Positions 42,880 through 51,667 of a stretch of 64,000 nt of DNA are shown piece after piece. The stretch spans positions 96,101 through 160,100 of the forward strand of contig NZ_WNDO01000012.1 in assembly GCF_009912395.1 (NCBI RefSeq), written 5' to 3'. The number at the start of each line of letters is the position of its first letter. The stretch's first letter is position 1. Source of the stretch: Luteibacter sp. (GTDB lineage Bacteria; Pseudomonadota; Gammaproteobacteria; Xanthomonadales; Rhodanobacteraceae). The translations under genes and the position numbers were made by a program. Below the pieces are notes generated by a model. The model worked only from the letters and a program-made list of their open reading frames with translations. It ran no database searches and had not been told where the DNA came from.

Positions 42880-44289
42880 ATGACCGACCCTCTACATACA
42901 CCGCACGACCGTGCGGCGATTCCGCTCGCCCCTTCGTTGGACCAGGCCCTCGTCGATGCCCGTATGCCGACGCGGTTGCCGCTGCTCGACAGCCGTATCG
43001 TCCGCATCTGCCTGCTGGCCATCGGTCTGGGCATGGGCGTTGCCTGCGTGGCGCGCCTGCTCACCATGCTGATCGGGTTGGTGACCAACCTGGCGTTCTA
43101 CGGGCGGCTCAGCACCAGCTTCGCCAGCCCCGCCGGCCACCACCTCGGTGCCTGGGTGATCGTGCTACCCGCCATCGGCGGCATCGTGGTCGGCGCCATG
43201 GCGCGCTGGGGTTCGCGTGCGATTCGCGGCCATGGCATTCCGGAGGCCATGGAGCAGGTGCTGACGAACGAGAGCCGCATCCCCGCACGGATGACCTGGC
43301 TCAAGCCCGTGTCGTCGGCGATCGCCATCGGTACGGGCGGCCCGTTCGGTGCCGAAGGCCCGATCATCGCCACGGGTGGTGCGCTGGGTTCCTTGCTGGG
43401 CCAGCGCCTGCCCGTGAGCGCCGACGAGCGGAAGACCTTGCTCGCGGCCGGCGCGGCGGCCGGCATGGCGGCGGTGTTCAGCGCGCCCGTTTCGGCGGTG
43501 CTGCTGAGCATCGAACTGCTGCTGTTCGAACGTCGCGCGCGTTCGCTGCTGCCGGTGGCGTTGGCCGCGGCGGCCGGTACGGGCGTGCGCTTCATGGTCG
43601 AAGGCGCAGGGCCGGTCTTTCCGATGCCGGCGCTCGCGCCCGTCGCACCCGTGGCCCTGGTTATGTACGCGGTGCTTGGCCTACTGATGGGCGTGGCCGG
43701 CGTGGGCATCACCCGCCTGACCTATGGCATCGAGGATGCCTTCGAAAAGCTGCCGATCCACTGGATGTGGTGGCCGGCGCTGGGCGGACTGGTCGTGGGT
43801 GCCGTTGGCTACGTGGCGCCCGCGACACTGGGCGTGGGCTACGACAACATCGTCGCGGTCATCTCCGGGCATCTTGGCCTCGCGGCGATGGCGTGGCTCG
43901 CGCTGGCAAAGCTGGTGTCGTGGTCGGTGGCGTTGGGCAGCGGCACATCCGGCGGCACCCTGGCGCCGCTGTTCACCATCGGTGGCGCGGCAGGCGGCGT
44001 GGCGGGTGTATTGATGGCCCAGTTGCCTTGGCTGCACGTGGATCCGCGCATGGCGGCGCTCATCGGCATGGCGGCCCTGTTCGCCGGCGCCTCACGGGCG
44101 TTGATGACCTCGGCGGTGTTCGTCTTCGAAACCACCATGCAGCCCCATGCCTTGCTGCCGCTCCTCGCGGCCTGCGCGACGGCCTACATCGTCTCGGGCT
44201 TGATGATGCGCCACACCATCATGACCGAGAAGATCGCCCGCCGCGGAGTGTACGTCCCCACCGACTTCGTCGCCGACCGCCCAATGTAG
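42880..44289 (+). CDS. ClC-family chloride channel/antiporter
   Basis: 469-residue membrane protein with about 10-12 helices and no CBS domains. The selectivity signatures are GHGIPE (for GSGIPE), GTGGPFGAEGPII (with the gating Glu after GPFGA) and [17 protein letters not shown] (for GxFxP). ClC proteins of this type move chloride, often coupled to protons, in acid resistance or ion balance. The TAG stop at 44287-44289 is the TAG of a REP element (TGTAGGAGCGCG), so the C-terminus VADRPM ends exactly where the repeat begins. The other long frame over the same bases is a shadow. Confidence 0.93.
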   Translation: MTDPLHTPHDRAAIPLAPSLDQALVDARMPTRLPLLDSRIVRICLLAIGLGMGVACVARLLTMLIGLVTNLAFYGRLSTSFASPAGHHLGAWVIVLPAIGGIVVGAMARWGSRAIRGHGIPEAMEQVLTNESRIPARMTWLKPVSSAIAIGTGGPFGAEGPIIATGGALGSLLGQRLPVSADERKTLLAAGAAAGMAAVFSAPVSAVLLSIELLLFERRARSLLPVALAAAAGTGVRFMVEGAGPVFPMPALAPVAPVALVMYAVLGLLMGVAGVGITRLTYGIEDAFEKLPIHWMWWPALGGLVVGAVGYVAPATLGVGYDNIVAVISGHLGLAAMAWLALAKLVSWSVALGSGTSGGTLAPLFTIGGAAGGVAGVLMAQLPWLHVDPRMAALIGMAALFAGASRALMTSAVFVFETTMQPHALLPLLAACATAYIVSGLMMRHTIMTEKIARRGVYVPTDFVADRPM

Positions 44290-44312
44290 GAGCGCGCCCT
44301 GCGCGCGACAGG
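44285..44312. repeat. Single REP overlapping the ClC stop codon
   Basis: TGTAGGAGCGCGCCCTGCGC followed by GCGACAGG: one arm of the REP family. Its TAG is the stop codon of the ClC gene. Confidence 0.85.
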
Positions 44313-44344
44313 TCGGAGAAGTGAGCCGATCGCTAACGCGGCCT

Positions 44345-44390
44345 TGTAGGAGCGCGCTTGCGCGCGATCGCGCGCAAGCGCGCTCCTACA
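44345..44390. repeat. Perfect 46-base REP palindrome
   Basis: Two 23-base arms beginning TGTAGGAGCGCGCTTGCG meet with no spacer and are exact reverse complements. It is a collapsed REPIN without a central loop, 55 bases after the ClC stop. Confidence 0.92.
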
Positions 44391-44421
44391 GGCGACTCGC
44401 GGCCGATCCGAGGGCAAAGAA

Positions 44422-44449
44422 AAACCCGGCGCCTCGCGGCGCCGGGTTT
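44422..44449. terminator. Bidirectional terminator between ClC and Asr-like gene
   Basis: A 12-base stem AAACCCGGCGCC-TCGC-GGCGCCGGGTTT, with A-rich sequence to the left and TTTCGTTT to the right. It suits both converging transcripts. Confidence 0.9.
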
Positions 44450-44469
44450 CGTTTCACACGACGGCGATC

Positions 44470-44757
44470 TTACTTGCCGGCGGTGGAGGTCGCAGCCGGA
44501 GCGGTTTCGGTGCCGGCGGCGGCCTTCTTGTGGCTCTTCTTGTGGGTCGACTTCATCGTGCCGTCGGCGGCGCCGGCGGCGGTCGAGGACGAGGCCGGGG
44601 CCGACTCGGCGTTGGCCTTCTTATGAGCCTTGTGATGGGCCGGCTTGGCGGCGGCCGTCGACGCGGACGCCGGAGCGGCGCTGTCCTGCGCGAACGCGGC
44701 GCCGCTGAGGAGGGTGCAACCAGCCAGCATAGCGAGGATCAGTTTCGTGTTGCGCAT
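44470..44757 (-). CDS. Asr-like exported basic protein (copy 1)
   Basis: 95 residues. Signal peptide 1-23 (MRNTKLILAMLAGCTLLSGA then AFA), after which the mature chain is almost only Ala, Lys, His, Ser and Thr with repeated HHKAHKK and THKKSHKK blocks. This composition is that of acid-shock protein Asr, a periplasmic protein of acid-stressed enterobacteria. The start at 44757 has a GGAGA ribosome site a few bases upstream. A paralogue with the same leader lies about 100 bases upstream on the same strand. The role is inferred from composition, so moderate confidence. Confidence 0.75.
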   Translation of the reverse strand: MRNTKLILAMLAGCTLLSGAAFAQDSAAPASASTAAAKPAHHKAHKKANAESAPASSSTAAGAADGTMKSTHKKSHKKAAAGTETAPAATSTAGK

Positions 44758-44854
44758 GAAGAAGTCTCCTTGAAAGCGTTGGGGTGTGCTACGGATCGTG
44801 CTGCTTCAAACGGTGTACGTGTTGCCTGTCGCTCCGGCGATGGCCGGGCGAGCC

Positions 44855-45067
44855 TTACTTGGCGGCAGCCTTGGCCGGCTTGGTGGCCTTCTTGTGCGGC
44901 GCCTTCTTGTGATGGGTGTTCTTGGCCGTCTGCTTATGGGCGGCGGCGTGATGAGTGGCGCTGGTCGGAGCCTTGGCCGGAGCCGGAGCGGCATCCTGCG
45001 CGAACGCCGCGCCGCTGAGGACGGTGCAACCCACAAGCATCGCGAGGATCAGTTTCGTGTTGCGCAT
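44855..45067 (-). CDS. Asr-like exported basic protein (copy 2)
   Basis: 70 residues from ATG 45067, preceded by GGAGA; the longer frame upstream is rejected because the leader MRNTKLILAML matches copy 1 from here. The mature part is Ala/Lys/His/Thr/Pro-rich with THHKKAPHKKATK. The DNA of the two leaders is nearly identical, a tandem duplication with divergence of the repeat region. The 252 bases upstream (45068-45319) contain no gene and probably the shared promoter. Confidence 0.75.
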   Translation of the reverse strand: MRNTKLILAMLVGCTVLSGAAFAQDAAPAPAKAPTSATHHAAAHKQTAKNTHHKKAPHKKATKPAKAAAK

Positions 45068-45319
45068 GACGACGGTCTCCTTGAAACGAATGGCGCCATG
45101 AAAAGGACCACGATGCACGGCGCTTGAGCATCGCTTTCCCGGGAAACCCGGATGTGTACGTTCGGTGCAGAAGCTAGCGCTTTTTATCTGAACTGTGTCG
45201 TGGTCCATACGACATTTCGTAGATTGCGTTCAGGTTGGAATTAGTCTGCGTTAAGTGTCGGTACGGCGTACACGGCTTTGCCGGAAAAGCAGGGCGATAG
45301 GGCAATTTCTTGCGATCGC

Positions 45320-46009
45320 TCAGAATTCCAGCTCCTGGGCGGCGCACAGGTAATCCACCATCGGCGCGAGGCGCTTGAAATTGTCCACCACGAAGGGCAG
45401 CAGCTCCGTCGAACAGGCGAGATCCTCGTCGAAATTCTGGCCGGCGGCGAAGTTCTTCCGTTTCAGCTCCTCGATCAATTCGTGGTTGGGATCGAAGCCG
45501 CGTGGCGGGCGCGTGAGGTTTTCGCCCCAGAAGGTGTAGCGCTCGCGGAACGCCTTGCCGTGCGTGGCGCGCTTCCAGGCATCCGGGTTGTCGGCCAAAA
45601 ATTCGCGCAGGTTCTTCAACACCGGCGGATCGGGATGCCACATGCCGGCGCCGACGAAACAGTCGTCCGGCTGGATGTGCACGTAGAACCCGGGCGCCTG
45701 GATCTCGTGGCGGCGTTCGTGGAAGAAACGCGAGCCCTGCCAGTTCTTGTACGGCTGCTTGTCGTTGGCGAAGCGCGTATCGCGGTGGATGCGATAGAGC
45801 GAGCCGCCGACCTTGCGCGGATCGGCGCGGAAGTGCGAGCTGATTTTCGCCAGCGGCGCCTGCAGGTCGACGATCAGCTGGGTGAACGGCTCGCGCACGT
45901 GGCGCTCGTAGTCGTCCTTGTGCGCCTGGAACCATTCGCGGCTGTTGTTGCGGGCCAGCGACTTGAAGAAACGGAAGGTGGCGGGGCTGAAGTAGCTCTT
46001 GTGCGGCAT
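45320..46009 (-). CDS. DUF2461 family protein
   Basis: 229 residues of the DUF2461/TIGR02453 family. Conserved stretches are FFKSLARNNSREWFQAHKDDYE near the N-terminus, YRIHRDTRFANDKQPYKNW in the middle, and GFYVHIQPDDCFVGAGMWHP. No catalytic function is known. It starts 10 bases after the sbcB stop in the same direction, so it is probably cotranscribed with that exonuclease gene. Cytoplasmic, no signal peptide. Confidence 0.9.
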   Translation of the reverse strand: MPHKSYFSPATFRFFKSLARNNSREWFQAHKDDYERHVREPFTQLIVDLQAPLAKISSHFRADPRKVGGSLYRIHRDTRFANDKQPYKNWQGSRFFHERRHEIQAPGFYVHIQPDDCFVGAGMWHPDPPVLKNLREFLADNPDAWKRATHGKAFRERYTFWGENLTRPPRGFDPNHELIEELKRKNFAAGQNFDEDLACSTELLPFVVDNFKRLAPMVDYLCAAQELEF

Positions 46010-46019
46010 GGTGGGCTCG

Positions 46020-47450
46020 TTAGCGCAATTGGGTCGCCCAGGCGTCCAGCTCGTCGAGCAGGGCGTGAGGGGCGTCGGGCAGGGCGCGCAGGGTGGCCAG
46101 TTCGGCGGCGAAGTCGTCGAAGGTCAGGGTTGCGAGTGGCCCGTGGCGGGTAAGACGGTCGAGCCGGAAGGCTTCCCAGCGGGCGTGTTCTTCCGCATCG
46201 AGCGTTTCCGGCCAGTTGCGCGCCCGATAGCGGAACAACAGCTCCGGATACCGGGTGTCCCGGAAAGGGAAGGAGCGTGAGCCCAGTTGTTCCGGCGGCG
46301 TGCCGCGGACCTCCGCGAGCAGGCCGCGATCGGCATTCGGCAGGAACGCACCGTAGAGGCCCAGCTCGGGGTCCTCGGCAGGTGGCATCTCGGCGGCATG
46401 GCCGTAGACGCGGCGGAGCTTTTCCGCCAGGCCGGAAGCCTCGCGCAGCGACGCCAGGTGGCGATCCACCGCCTCCATGTCGAGGCCTAGGCGCCCGAGA
46501 TCGGCGTCCTTGAGCACGGACATCGGCGCGAGCGCCGGCGCGTGGTTGGCGCGGATGGTGCGCAGGGCGATACGTTCGACCCCTTCGGGCAGATCGGCGC
46601 GGGAGGTGAACACGCGGTCGGCGATGTCGCCGTCATCCAGGGCCAGCAGGTCGGCCGGGTCCGCCGTGAGGTCGTACACGATGATCTCGCCCTGGCGCGA
46701 GGGGTGGGCGGCCAGCGGGGCGATCACGGTCAGGCATTGGCGACTGGCCGGGTAGCGCGAGGACACATGTACCACCGGCGTCATCGCCGCGACGTCGAGC
46801 AGTTCGAACACCCGCTGCTTGCGCCGCAGGGCGAAGTACCAGTCCCACAGGCGCGGCTGCTGCTGTCGGATCAGCCGGGCGAGGCCGATCAGCGCCTCGA
46901 CGTCGGAAAGCGCATCATGGGCACGCTCCTGCTTCAGGCCGTTGGCCCGAGCCAGGTGTTCGAGCTTGAAGCTGGGCAGACCGGTGCCGTCGTCGCGGGT
47001 GGGCCAGACGATGCCTTCGGGGCGCAGCGCCTGGCACATGCGAACGAGGTCGATCAGGTCCCAGCGCGAATTGCCGTTTTCCCATTCGCGCCCGTACGGA
47101 TCGTAGAAGTTGCGGTACAGGAGGTGGCGGGTGAACTCGTCGTCGAAGCGCAGGGAGTTGTAACCCACCGTGCAGGTACCGGGACGGGCGATCTCGTCGT
47201 GGATCGCCGCCGCGAATTCCGCCTCGCGCAGGCCTTCGCGCTCGGCAAGCTGTGGCGCGAAGCCGGTGACCAGGCTCGCGACGGGCTGGGGTAGGACGTC
47301 CCGCGGTGGTTTGCAGTAGATCATCAGCGGTTCGCCGATGATCTCGAGATTGGCGTCGGTACGGATGCCGGCGAACTGCGCGGGACGGTCGCGCCGAGGG
47401 TCGGTGCCGAAGGTCTCGTAGTCGTGCCAGTAGAAGGTCGGTTCGGCCAT
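46020..47450 (-). CDS. sbcB: Exodeoxyribonuclease I
   Basis: 476 residues. ExoI degrades single-stranded DNA 3' to 5' and works in recombination and mismatch repair. The DEDD-type nuclease motifs are [10 protein letters not shown] near the N-terminus, [19 protein letters not shown] and [17 protein letters not shown]; the middle and C-terminal regions match the SH3-like and ExoI-C domains. The start at 47450 gives [12 protein letters not shown], the expected N-terminus; the upstream extension overlaps the divergent orn gene. It shares a 75-base promoter gap with orn, which encodes another DEDD exonuclease. Confidence 0.95.
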   Translation of the reverse strand: MAEPTFYWHDYETFGTDPRRDRPAQFAGIRTDANLEIIGEPLMIYCKPPRDVLPQPVASLVTGFAPQLAEREGLREAEFAAAIHDEIARPGTCTVGYNSLRFDDEFTRHLLYRNFYDPYGREWENGNSRWDLIDLVRMCQALRPEGIVWPTRDDGTGLPSFKLEHLARANGLKQERAHDALSDVEALIGLARLIRQQQPRLWDWYFALRRKQRVFELLDVAAMTPVVHVSSRYPASRQCLTVIAPLAAHPSRQGEIIVYDLTADPADLLALDDGDIADRVFTSRADLPEGVERIALRTIRANHAPALAPMSVLKDADLGRLGLDMEAVDRHLASLREASGLAEKLRRVYGHAAEMPPAEDPELGLYGAFLPNADRGLLAEVRGTPPEQLGSRSFPFRDTRYPELLFRYRARNWPETLDAEEHARWEAFRLDRLTRHGPLATLTFDDFAAELATLRALPDAPHALLDELDAWATQLR

Positions 47451-47525
47451 CCGACGATGATCGCACGCCACGACCTGATTTCGACGGCCCTTGCCGCTAG
47501 ACTTCCCGCATTCAAAGGAGCCCCC

Positions 47526-48092
47526 ATGTCGCAAGCGCACGAAGACAACCTGATCTGGATCGACCTCGAGATGACCGGTCTGGACACGGACAACGATTCG
47601 ATCCTCGAGATCGCCACCATCGTGACCGACAAGGATCTCAACGTGCTCGCCGAGGGCCCCGTCTTCGCGATCTCCCACTCCGACGCACGGCTGCAGGAGA
47701 TGGACGCCTGGAACCGGAACCAGCACACCCGATCGGGACTGTGGAAGCAGGTGGTGGAGTCGGACCACCACGCCGACGAGGCCGAGGACGCCACGATCGC
47801 CTTCCTCAAGAAGTGGGTGCCAACCGGCAAGTCGCCCATGTGCGGCAACTCGATCTGCCAGGATCGCCGCTTCCTGCATCGCGAGATGCCGAAGCTGGAA
47901 CGTTACTTTCATTACCGCAACCTCGACGTCTCCACGCTCAAGGAACTGTCGCGTCGCTGGTCGCCGGAGATCGCCAAGGGCTTTCAGAAAGACTCCGCCC
48001 ACACGGCGCTGTCGGACATTCGCGATTCCATCGACGAGCTGCGCTACTACCGTCGCTTCATGGGCGCCATCGGCGGCACGCAACAGGGCTGA
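47526..48092 (+). CDS. orn: Oligoribonuclease
   Basis: 188-residue 3'-5' exoribonuclease that finishes RNA decay by hydrolysing di- to pentanucleotides, including pGpG from cyclic-di-GMP turnover. The DEDDh motifs are [24 protein letters not shown] and [17 protein letters not shown]. The start at 47526 follows AAAGGAG. folP begins four bases after its stop, so orn, folP and probably glmM form an operon. Confidence 0.97.
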   Translation: MSQAHEDNLIWIDLEMTGLDTDNDSILEIATIVTDKDLNVLAEGPVFAISHSDARLQEMDAWNRNQHTRSGLWKQVVESDHHADEAEDATIAFLKKWVPTGKSPMCGNSICQDRRFLHREMPKLERYFHYRNLDVSTLKELSRRWSPEIAKGFQKDSAHTALSDIRDSIDELRYYRRFMGAIGGTQQG

Positions 48093-48096
48093 TCCC

Positions 48097-49002
48097 ATGA
48101 GCTTCGATCCCTTCGCCGCCTCCCTGGACTGCAACGGTCGCGCGCTGGTCCTCGACCGGCCGCGTGTCGTCGGCATCGTCAACGTCACCCCGGATTCCTT
48201 CTCCGACGGCGGCCGCCACGCCACGCTGGAGGCCGCCTATGCGCACGCCATGCGTCTGGCGGAAGAGGGCGCCGACATGCTCGACGTTGGTGGCGAATCC
48301 ACCCGCCCCGGTGCCGACGACGTGTCTGCCGAGGAGGAGATCCGCCGTGTCGTGCCGTTGATCGAGCGCCTGGTGGCCGCCACGACCCTGCCGATCTCCA
48401 TTGACACCTCCAAGCCGGAGGTGATGCGTGCGGCGGTGGGGGCGGGTGCCGGGATGATCAACGACGTCTACGCTCTGCGTCGCGACGGTGCGCTGGACGC
48501 CGCGGCGGATCTGCGTGTCCCGGTCTGCCTGATGCACATGCAGGGCGAGCCGCGCGGCATGCAGGATGCGCCGTCCTACGACGATGTCGTGGGCGAGGTG
48601 CACCGTTTCCTCACCGACCGCCTGTTCGCCTGCGAACTGGCCGGTATCGATCGACGCCGGATCCTGGTCGACCCGGGCTTCGGCTTCGGCAAGGACCTGG
48701 ACCACAACCTGGCGTTGTTGCGCGCCATGGGCCGCTTCGCCGAACTCGGTGCGGGTGCGTATGCGGGCCTGTCGCGGAAATCGATGATCGGCCGGCTCAC
48801 CGGTCGCATGGAGCCCGTGGACCGCCTCGCCGGTTCCGTGGCCGCCGCGCTCATCGCGGTGCAGCGCGGGGCGATCATGGTCCGTGTCCACGACGTGGCG
48901 GCCACGGTCGATGCGTTGGCGGTCTGGGCGGCCGTGAAGGCCGGTGACACCGCACCCCGGGTCGACAAGCCCGCCATGCCGCGCTGGCCGGACGACGACT
49001 GA
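48097..49002 (+). CDS. folP: Dihydropteroate synthase
   Basis: 301 residues. It condenses p-aminobenzoate with hydroxymethyl-dihydropterin pyrophosphate in folate synthesis and is the sulfonamide target. Signatures are GIVNVTPDSFSDGG, LDVGGESTRPGADDVSAEEE, DPGFGFGKDLDHNLALL, GLSRKSMIG and the C-terminal RVHDVAATVDAL. The length is slightly above the E. coli enzyme because of a C-terminal tail. It lies between orn and glmM. Confidence 0.97.
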   Translation: MSFDPFAASLDCNGRALVLDRPRVVGIVNVTPDSFSDGGRHATLEAAYAHAMRLAEEGADMLDVGGESTRPGADDVSAEEEIRRVVPLIERLVAATTLPISIDTSKPEVMRAAVGAGAGMINDVYALRRDGALDAAADLRVPVCLMHMQGEPRGMQDAPSYDDVVGEVHRFLTDRLFACELAGIDRRRILVDPGFGFGKDLDHNLALLRAMGRFAELGAGAYAGLSRKSMIGRLTGRMEPVDRLAGSVAAALIAVQRGAIMVRVHDVAATVDALAVWAAVKAGDTAPRVDKPAMPRWPDDD

Positions 49003-49050
49003 GGCCGTTCGTCGGCGTATGATTCTTCGTCCCTGGAAGGATTTAGAGCC

Positions 49051-50454
49051 ATGAGCGAACGTAAATACTTCGGTACGGACGGTATCCGCGGCCGGGTGGG
49101 CAGCTACCCGATCAGCGCCGATTTCATCCTCCGGCTCGGCCGCGCCGCAGGCGCCGTGCTGGCGCGTCGCCGCGCCGCGGACCGTCGCCCCGCCGGTGCC
49201 GGTCCCGACCGTCGCGACCACAACCGCAAGGTGATGGTCGTCATCGGCAAGGACACCCGGGTCTCGGGCTACATGTTCGAATCCGCACTGGAAGCCGGCC
49301 TCGTCGCCTCCGGCGCCGATGTTCGCCTGCTCGGACCCATGCCCACCCCTGGCGTCGCCTACCTGACGCGCTCCCTGCGTGCCGACGCTGGCATCGTCAT
49401 CAGCGCCTCGCACAATCCGCACCAGGACAACGGCATCAAGTTCTTCTCCGGCCAGGGGGAGAAGCTCGACGACCAACTGGAAGCCGAGATCGAGGCCGAG
49501 CTGGACGCGGACTTCGCCACGGTGGCGTCCGAATCGCTGGGCAAGGCCAGCCGCGTGGACGACGCGGTCACCAAGTACGCCGAGTTCTGCAAGTCCACGG
49601 TCAGCGACGATTTCACGCTGCGCGGCCTGCGTCTTGTCCTCGACTGCGCGCACGGCGCGACGTACCAGGTCGCTCCGAAGGTATTCCGCGAACTGGGCGC
49701 TGAGGTAACCACCATCGGCGCCGAACCCGACGGTCTCAACATCAACCGCGACGTCGGTTCGACGGCGCCTGACGCGCTGGCGCGCGCGGTGGTCGAACGT
49801 GGCGCCGATCTTGGCATCGCCTTCGACGGCGACGGCGACCGCATGCGCATCATCGACCAGGACGGCAGCATCACCGACGGCGACGACATGCTCTACGTCA
49901 TCGCCCGGCACTGGAAGAAGAAGGCGACGCTGCCCGGCGCAGTGGTCGGCACGCTGATGAGCAACTACGGTCTTCAGCGCGCGATGAAGCAGATGGACAT
50001 CCCCTTCGTCCGCGCCAACGTGGGCGATCGCTACGTGCTCCAGCAGCTCAAGGAGCACGGTGGCGTGCTCGGTGGCGAAACCTCGGGGCACGTGCTGTGC
50101 CTGGACCGCTTCACCACGGGTGACGGCATCGTTGCCGCGCTGGCGCTCTTGGAGGCGTTGGGCGAGGCGGGCGAGACCTTCGCCGAAGCCCGCGCCGACC
50201 TCGTCAAATTGCCGCAGACGATGATCAACGTCCGTGTCGAGGGCGCCAAGGCGGCGCTGGGCACGGACACCGTGAAGCAGGCCCTGGCCGAGGTGGAGCG
50301 TGCGCTGGAAGGCCGCGGTCGCGTCGTCTTGCGCGCCTCCGGCACCGAGCCGCTGGTCCGCGTCACGATCGAGGCCGCCGACGCGGCGGAAGTGGAACGT
50401 CTGGCGGCACAGCTTGCCGAGGCCGTAAAATCGGCGGCCCAGGCCGCTGCCTGA
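49051..50454 (+). CDS. glmM: Phosphoglucosamine mutase
   Basis: 467 residues. It interconverts glucosamine-6-phosphate and glucosamine-1-phosphate for UDP-GlcNAc synthesis. The active-site phosphoserine is in [18 protein letters not shown], the metal loop is [11 protein letters not shown], the sugar loop is GGETSGHVL and the phosphate loop is [11 protein letters not shown]. An Arg-rich insertion of about 20 residues (around 40-60, [11 protein letters not shown]) separates the N-terminal strand from GKDTR, making it longer than the 445-residue E. coli enzyme. It follows folP as in many proteobacteria. Confidence 0.96.
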   Translation: MSERKYFGTDGIRGRVGSYPISADFILRLGRAAGAVLARRRAADRRPAGAGPDRRDHNRKVMVVIGKDTRVSGYMFESALEAGLVASGADVRLLGPMPTPGVAYLTRSLRADAGIVISASHNPHQDNGIKFFSGQGEKLDDQLEAEIEAELDADFATVASESLGKASRVDDAVTKYAEFCKSTVSDDFTLRGLRLVLDCAHGATYQVAPKVFRELGAEVTTIGAEPDGLNINRDVGSTAPDALARAVVERGADLGIAFDGDGDRMRIIDQDGSITDGDDMLYVIARHWKKKATLPGAVVGTLMSNYGLQRAMKQMDIPFVRANVGDRYVLQQLKEHGGVLGGETSGHVLCLDRFTTGDGIVAALALLEALGEAGETFAEARADLVKLPQTMINVRVEGAKAALGTDTVKQALAEVERALEGRGRVVLRASGTEPLVRVTIEAADAAEVERLAAQLAEAVKSAAQAAA

Positions 50455-50471
50455 ACCAACGCAGAGATCCC

Positions 50472-51407
50472 ATGAAGAAGGTTCCCACCCTCGACATCCG
50501 TCGCTACGAGACCGACCGCGACGCCTTCGTCGCCGAACTCGGCGCCGCCTATCGTGAATTCGGCTTCTGCTGCATCAGCGGCCATGGCATCCCGAAGGAA
50601 GCCATCGACGGCGCGTATGACGCGTTCAAGCGCTTCTTCGCGCTGCCCGACGACACCAAGCGCAAGTACCACATCCCGGGCGGTGGCGGCGCGCGCGGCT
50701 ACACCCCGTTCAAGGTCGAGACCGCGAAGGATTCGAAGTTCGCCGATCTCAAGGAGTTCTGGCACATCGGTCGCGAGATCCCGCGCGACTCGAAATTCGC
50801 CGACGTGATGCCCCCCAACGTGTGGCCGGTGGAAGTGCCCGACCTCAAGGACAAGGGCTACGGCATCTACGAGGCGCTCGACCAGCTCGGCGCGCGCGTG
50901 CTGCGTGCCCTGGCGCTGCATATCGACCTGCCGGAGAACTTCTTCGACGACAAGGTCAACGTGGGCAATTCCATCCTGCGTCCGATCCACTATCCGCCGA
51001 TCACGCAGACCGACGTCCCCAACGTGCGCGCCGGCGCCCATGAGGACATCAACTTCATCACGCTGCTCGTCGGTGCCAGCACCGCCGGCCTGGAAGTGCT
51101 TACCCGCGAGGGTGCGTGGCTGCCGATCACCAGCGAAGGCGACGCCATCGTGGTGAACATCGGCGACATGCTCCAGCGCCTGACCAACCACGTGTACCCG
51201 TCCACCACGCATCGGGTGACCAATCCGCAGGGCGACGCTGCCCGCCAGCCGCGCTACTCGGTGCCGTTCTTCCTGCACCCGAACCCCGACGTGGTCCTCG
51301 ACGTGCTGCCCTCCTGCATCACGCCGGACAACCCGAAGCGCTACGACACGCCGATCACGGCGCACGAGTATCTTCAGGAACGTCTGCGCGAGATCAAGCT
51401 GATCTGA
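50472..51407 (+). CDS. 2-oxoglutarate/Fe(II) oxygenase, isopenicillin-N-synthase-like
   Basis: 311-residue non-haem iron oxygenase. The N-terminal DIOX_N region (FGFCCISGHGIPKEAIDGAY) is followed by the double-stranded beta-helix core with the Fe ligands in GAHEDINFITLL (His, Asp) and PSTTHRV (His); the 2-oxoglutarate-binding Arg-x-Ser is in QPRYSVPFFLHP. Substrates of this broad bacterial group are mostly unknown; some make ethylene or hydroxylate amino acids. The start lies 17 bases after glmM, and a hairpin follows the stop. Confidence 0.9.
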   Translation: MKKVPTLDIRRYETDRDAFVAELGAAYREFGFCCISGHGIPKEAIDGAYDAFKRFFALPDDTKRKYHIPGGGGARGYTPFKVETAKDSKFADLKEFWHIGREIPRDSKFADVMPPNVWPVEVPDLKDKGYGIYEALDQLGARVLRALALHIDLPENFFDDKVNVGNSILRPIHYPPITQTDVPNVRAGAHEDINFITLLVGASTAGLEVLTREGAWLPITSEGDAIVVNIGDMLQRLTNHVYPSTTHRVTNPQGDAARQPRYSVPFFLHPNPDVVLDVLPSCITPDNPKRYDTPITAHEYLQERLREIKLI

Positions 51408-51429
51408 CCGCGGCTTAGCGGGTTTTTCA

Positions 51430-51459
51430 CCGGGAGGGTCGGAGCATCGACCCTCCCGG
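51430..51459 (+). terminator. Strong hairpin after 2OG oxygenase gene
   Basis: A 12-base perfect stem CCGGGAGGGTCG with CGACCCTCCCGG around GAGCAT, 22 bases after the stop and followed by TTCCGTTT. It is a likely terminator. It also lies 20 bases ahead of the tiny ORF at 51480 and so could act on its leader. Confidence 0.75.
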
Positions 51460-51479
51460 TTCCGTTTCCGGAGATACCG

Positions 51480-51587
51480 ATGCCCTCACGCCCGCGACCC
51501 AGCAAGCGCGCCAAGCGCTCCGCACCCCGATCCAAGGCCCAACGCGCCCGTCGCCTGCGCACGGTCCGCGCCCGCGGCCGCGCCTGA
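51480..51587 (+). CDS. Tiny arginine-rich ORF (35 residues)
   Basis: An ATG at 51480 preceded by CCGGAGA at ideal distance opens 35 codons ending TGA at 51585-51587. The product begins MPSRPRPSKRAKRSAPRSK and continues KAQRARRLRTVRARGRA: about half Arg or Lys, no acidic residue, predicted charge near +17. Such peptides resemble small ribosomal or nucleic-acid-binding proteins, but no family is recognised. It lies between a strong hairpin and a REPIN. Coding is supported only by the ribosome site and codon choice, so confidence is moderate. Confidence 0.5.
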   Translation: MPSRPRPSKRAKRSAPRSKAQRARRLRTVRARGRA

Positions 51588-51593
51588 TGCTGT

Positions 51594-51659
51594 TGTAGGA
51601 GCGCGCTTGCGCGCGATGGGTCTGCCGCAACGTGGATCGCGCGCAAGCGCGCTCCTACA
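51594..51659. repeat. REPIN between arginine-rich ORF and EamA gene
   Basis: TGTAGGAGCGCGCTTGCG arms, inverted, with a spacer of about 20 bases. Its left 36-base context, starting at the TGA of the small ORF, is identical to the context of the REPIN after fumA (60751-60786). Confidence 0.92.
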
Positions 51660-51667
51660 GTGCGTTG

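Noticed and set aside
42777..44324. 515-codon plus-strand frame overlapping the ClC gene
   Set aside because: Out of frame with ClC and Arg/His/Gly-rich; ClC motifs are only in the 42880 frame.
44285..44390. CRISPR-like direct repeats
   Set aside because: The repeats are inverted, lie at scattered sites and have no regular spacers; they are REP/REPIN elements.
48058..50091. 677-codon minus-strand frame over folP and glmM
   Set aside because: Both genes show complete catalytic motifs on the plus strand; the antisense product is composition-driven.
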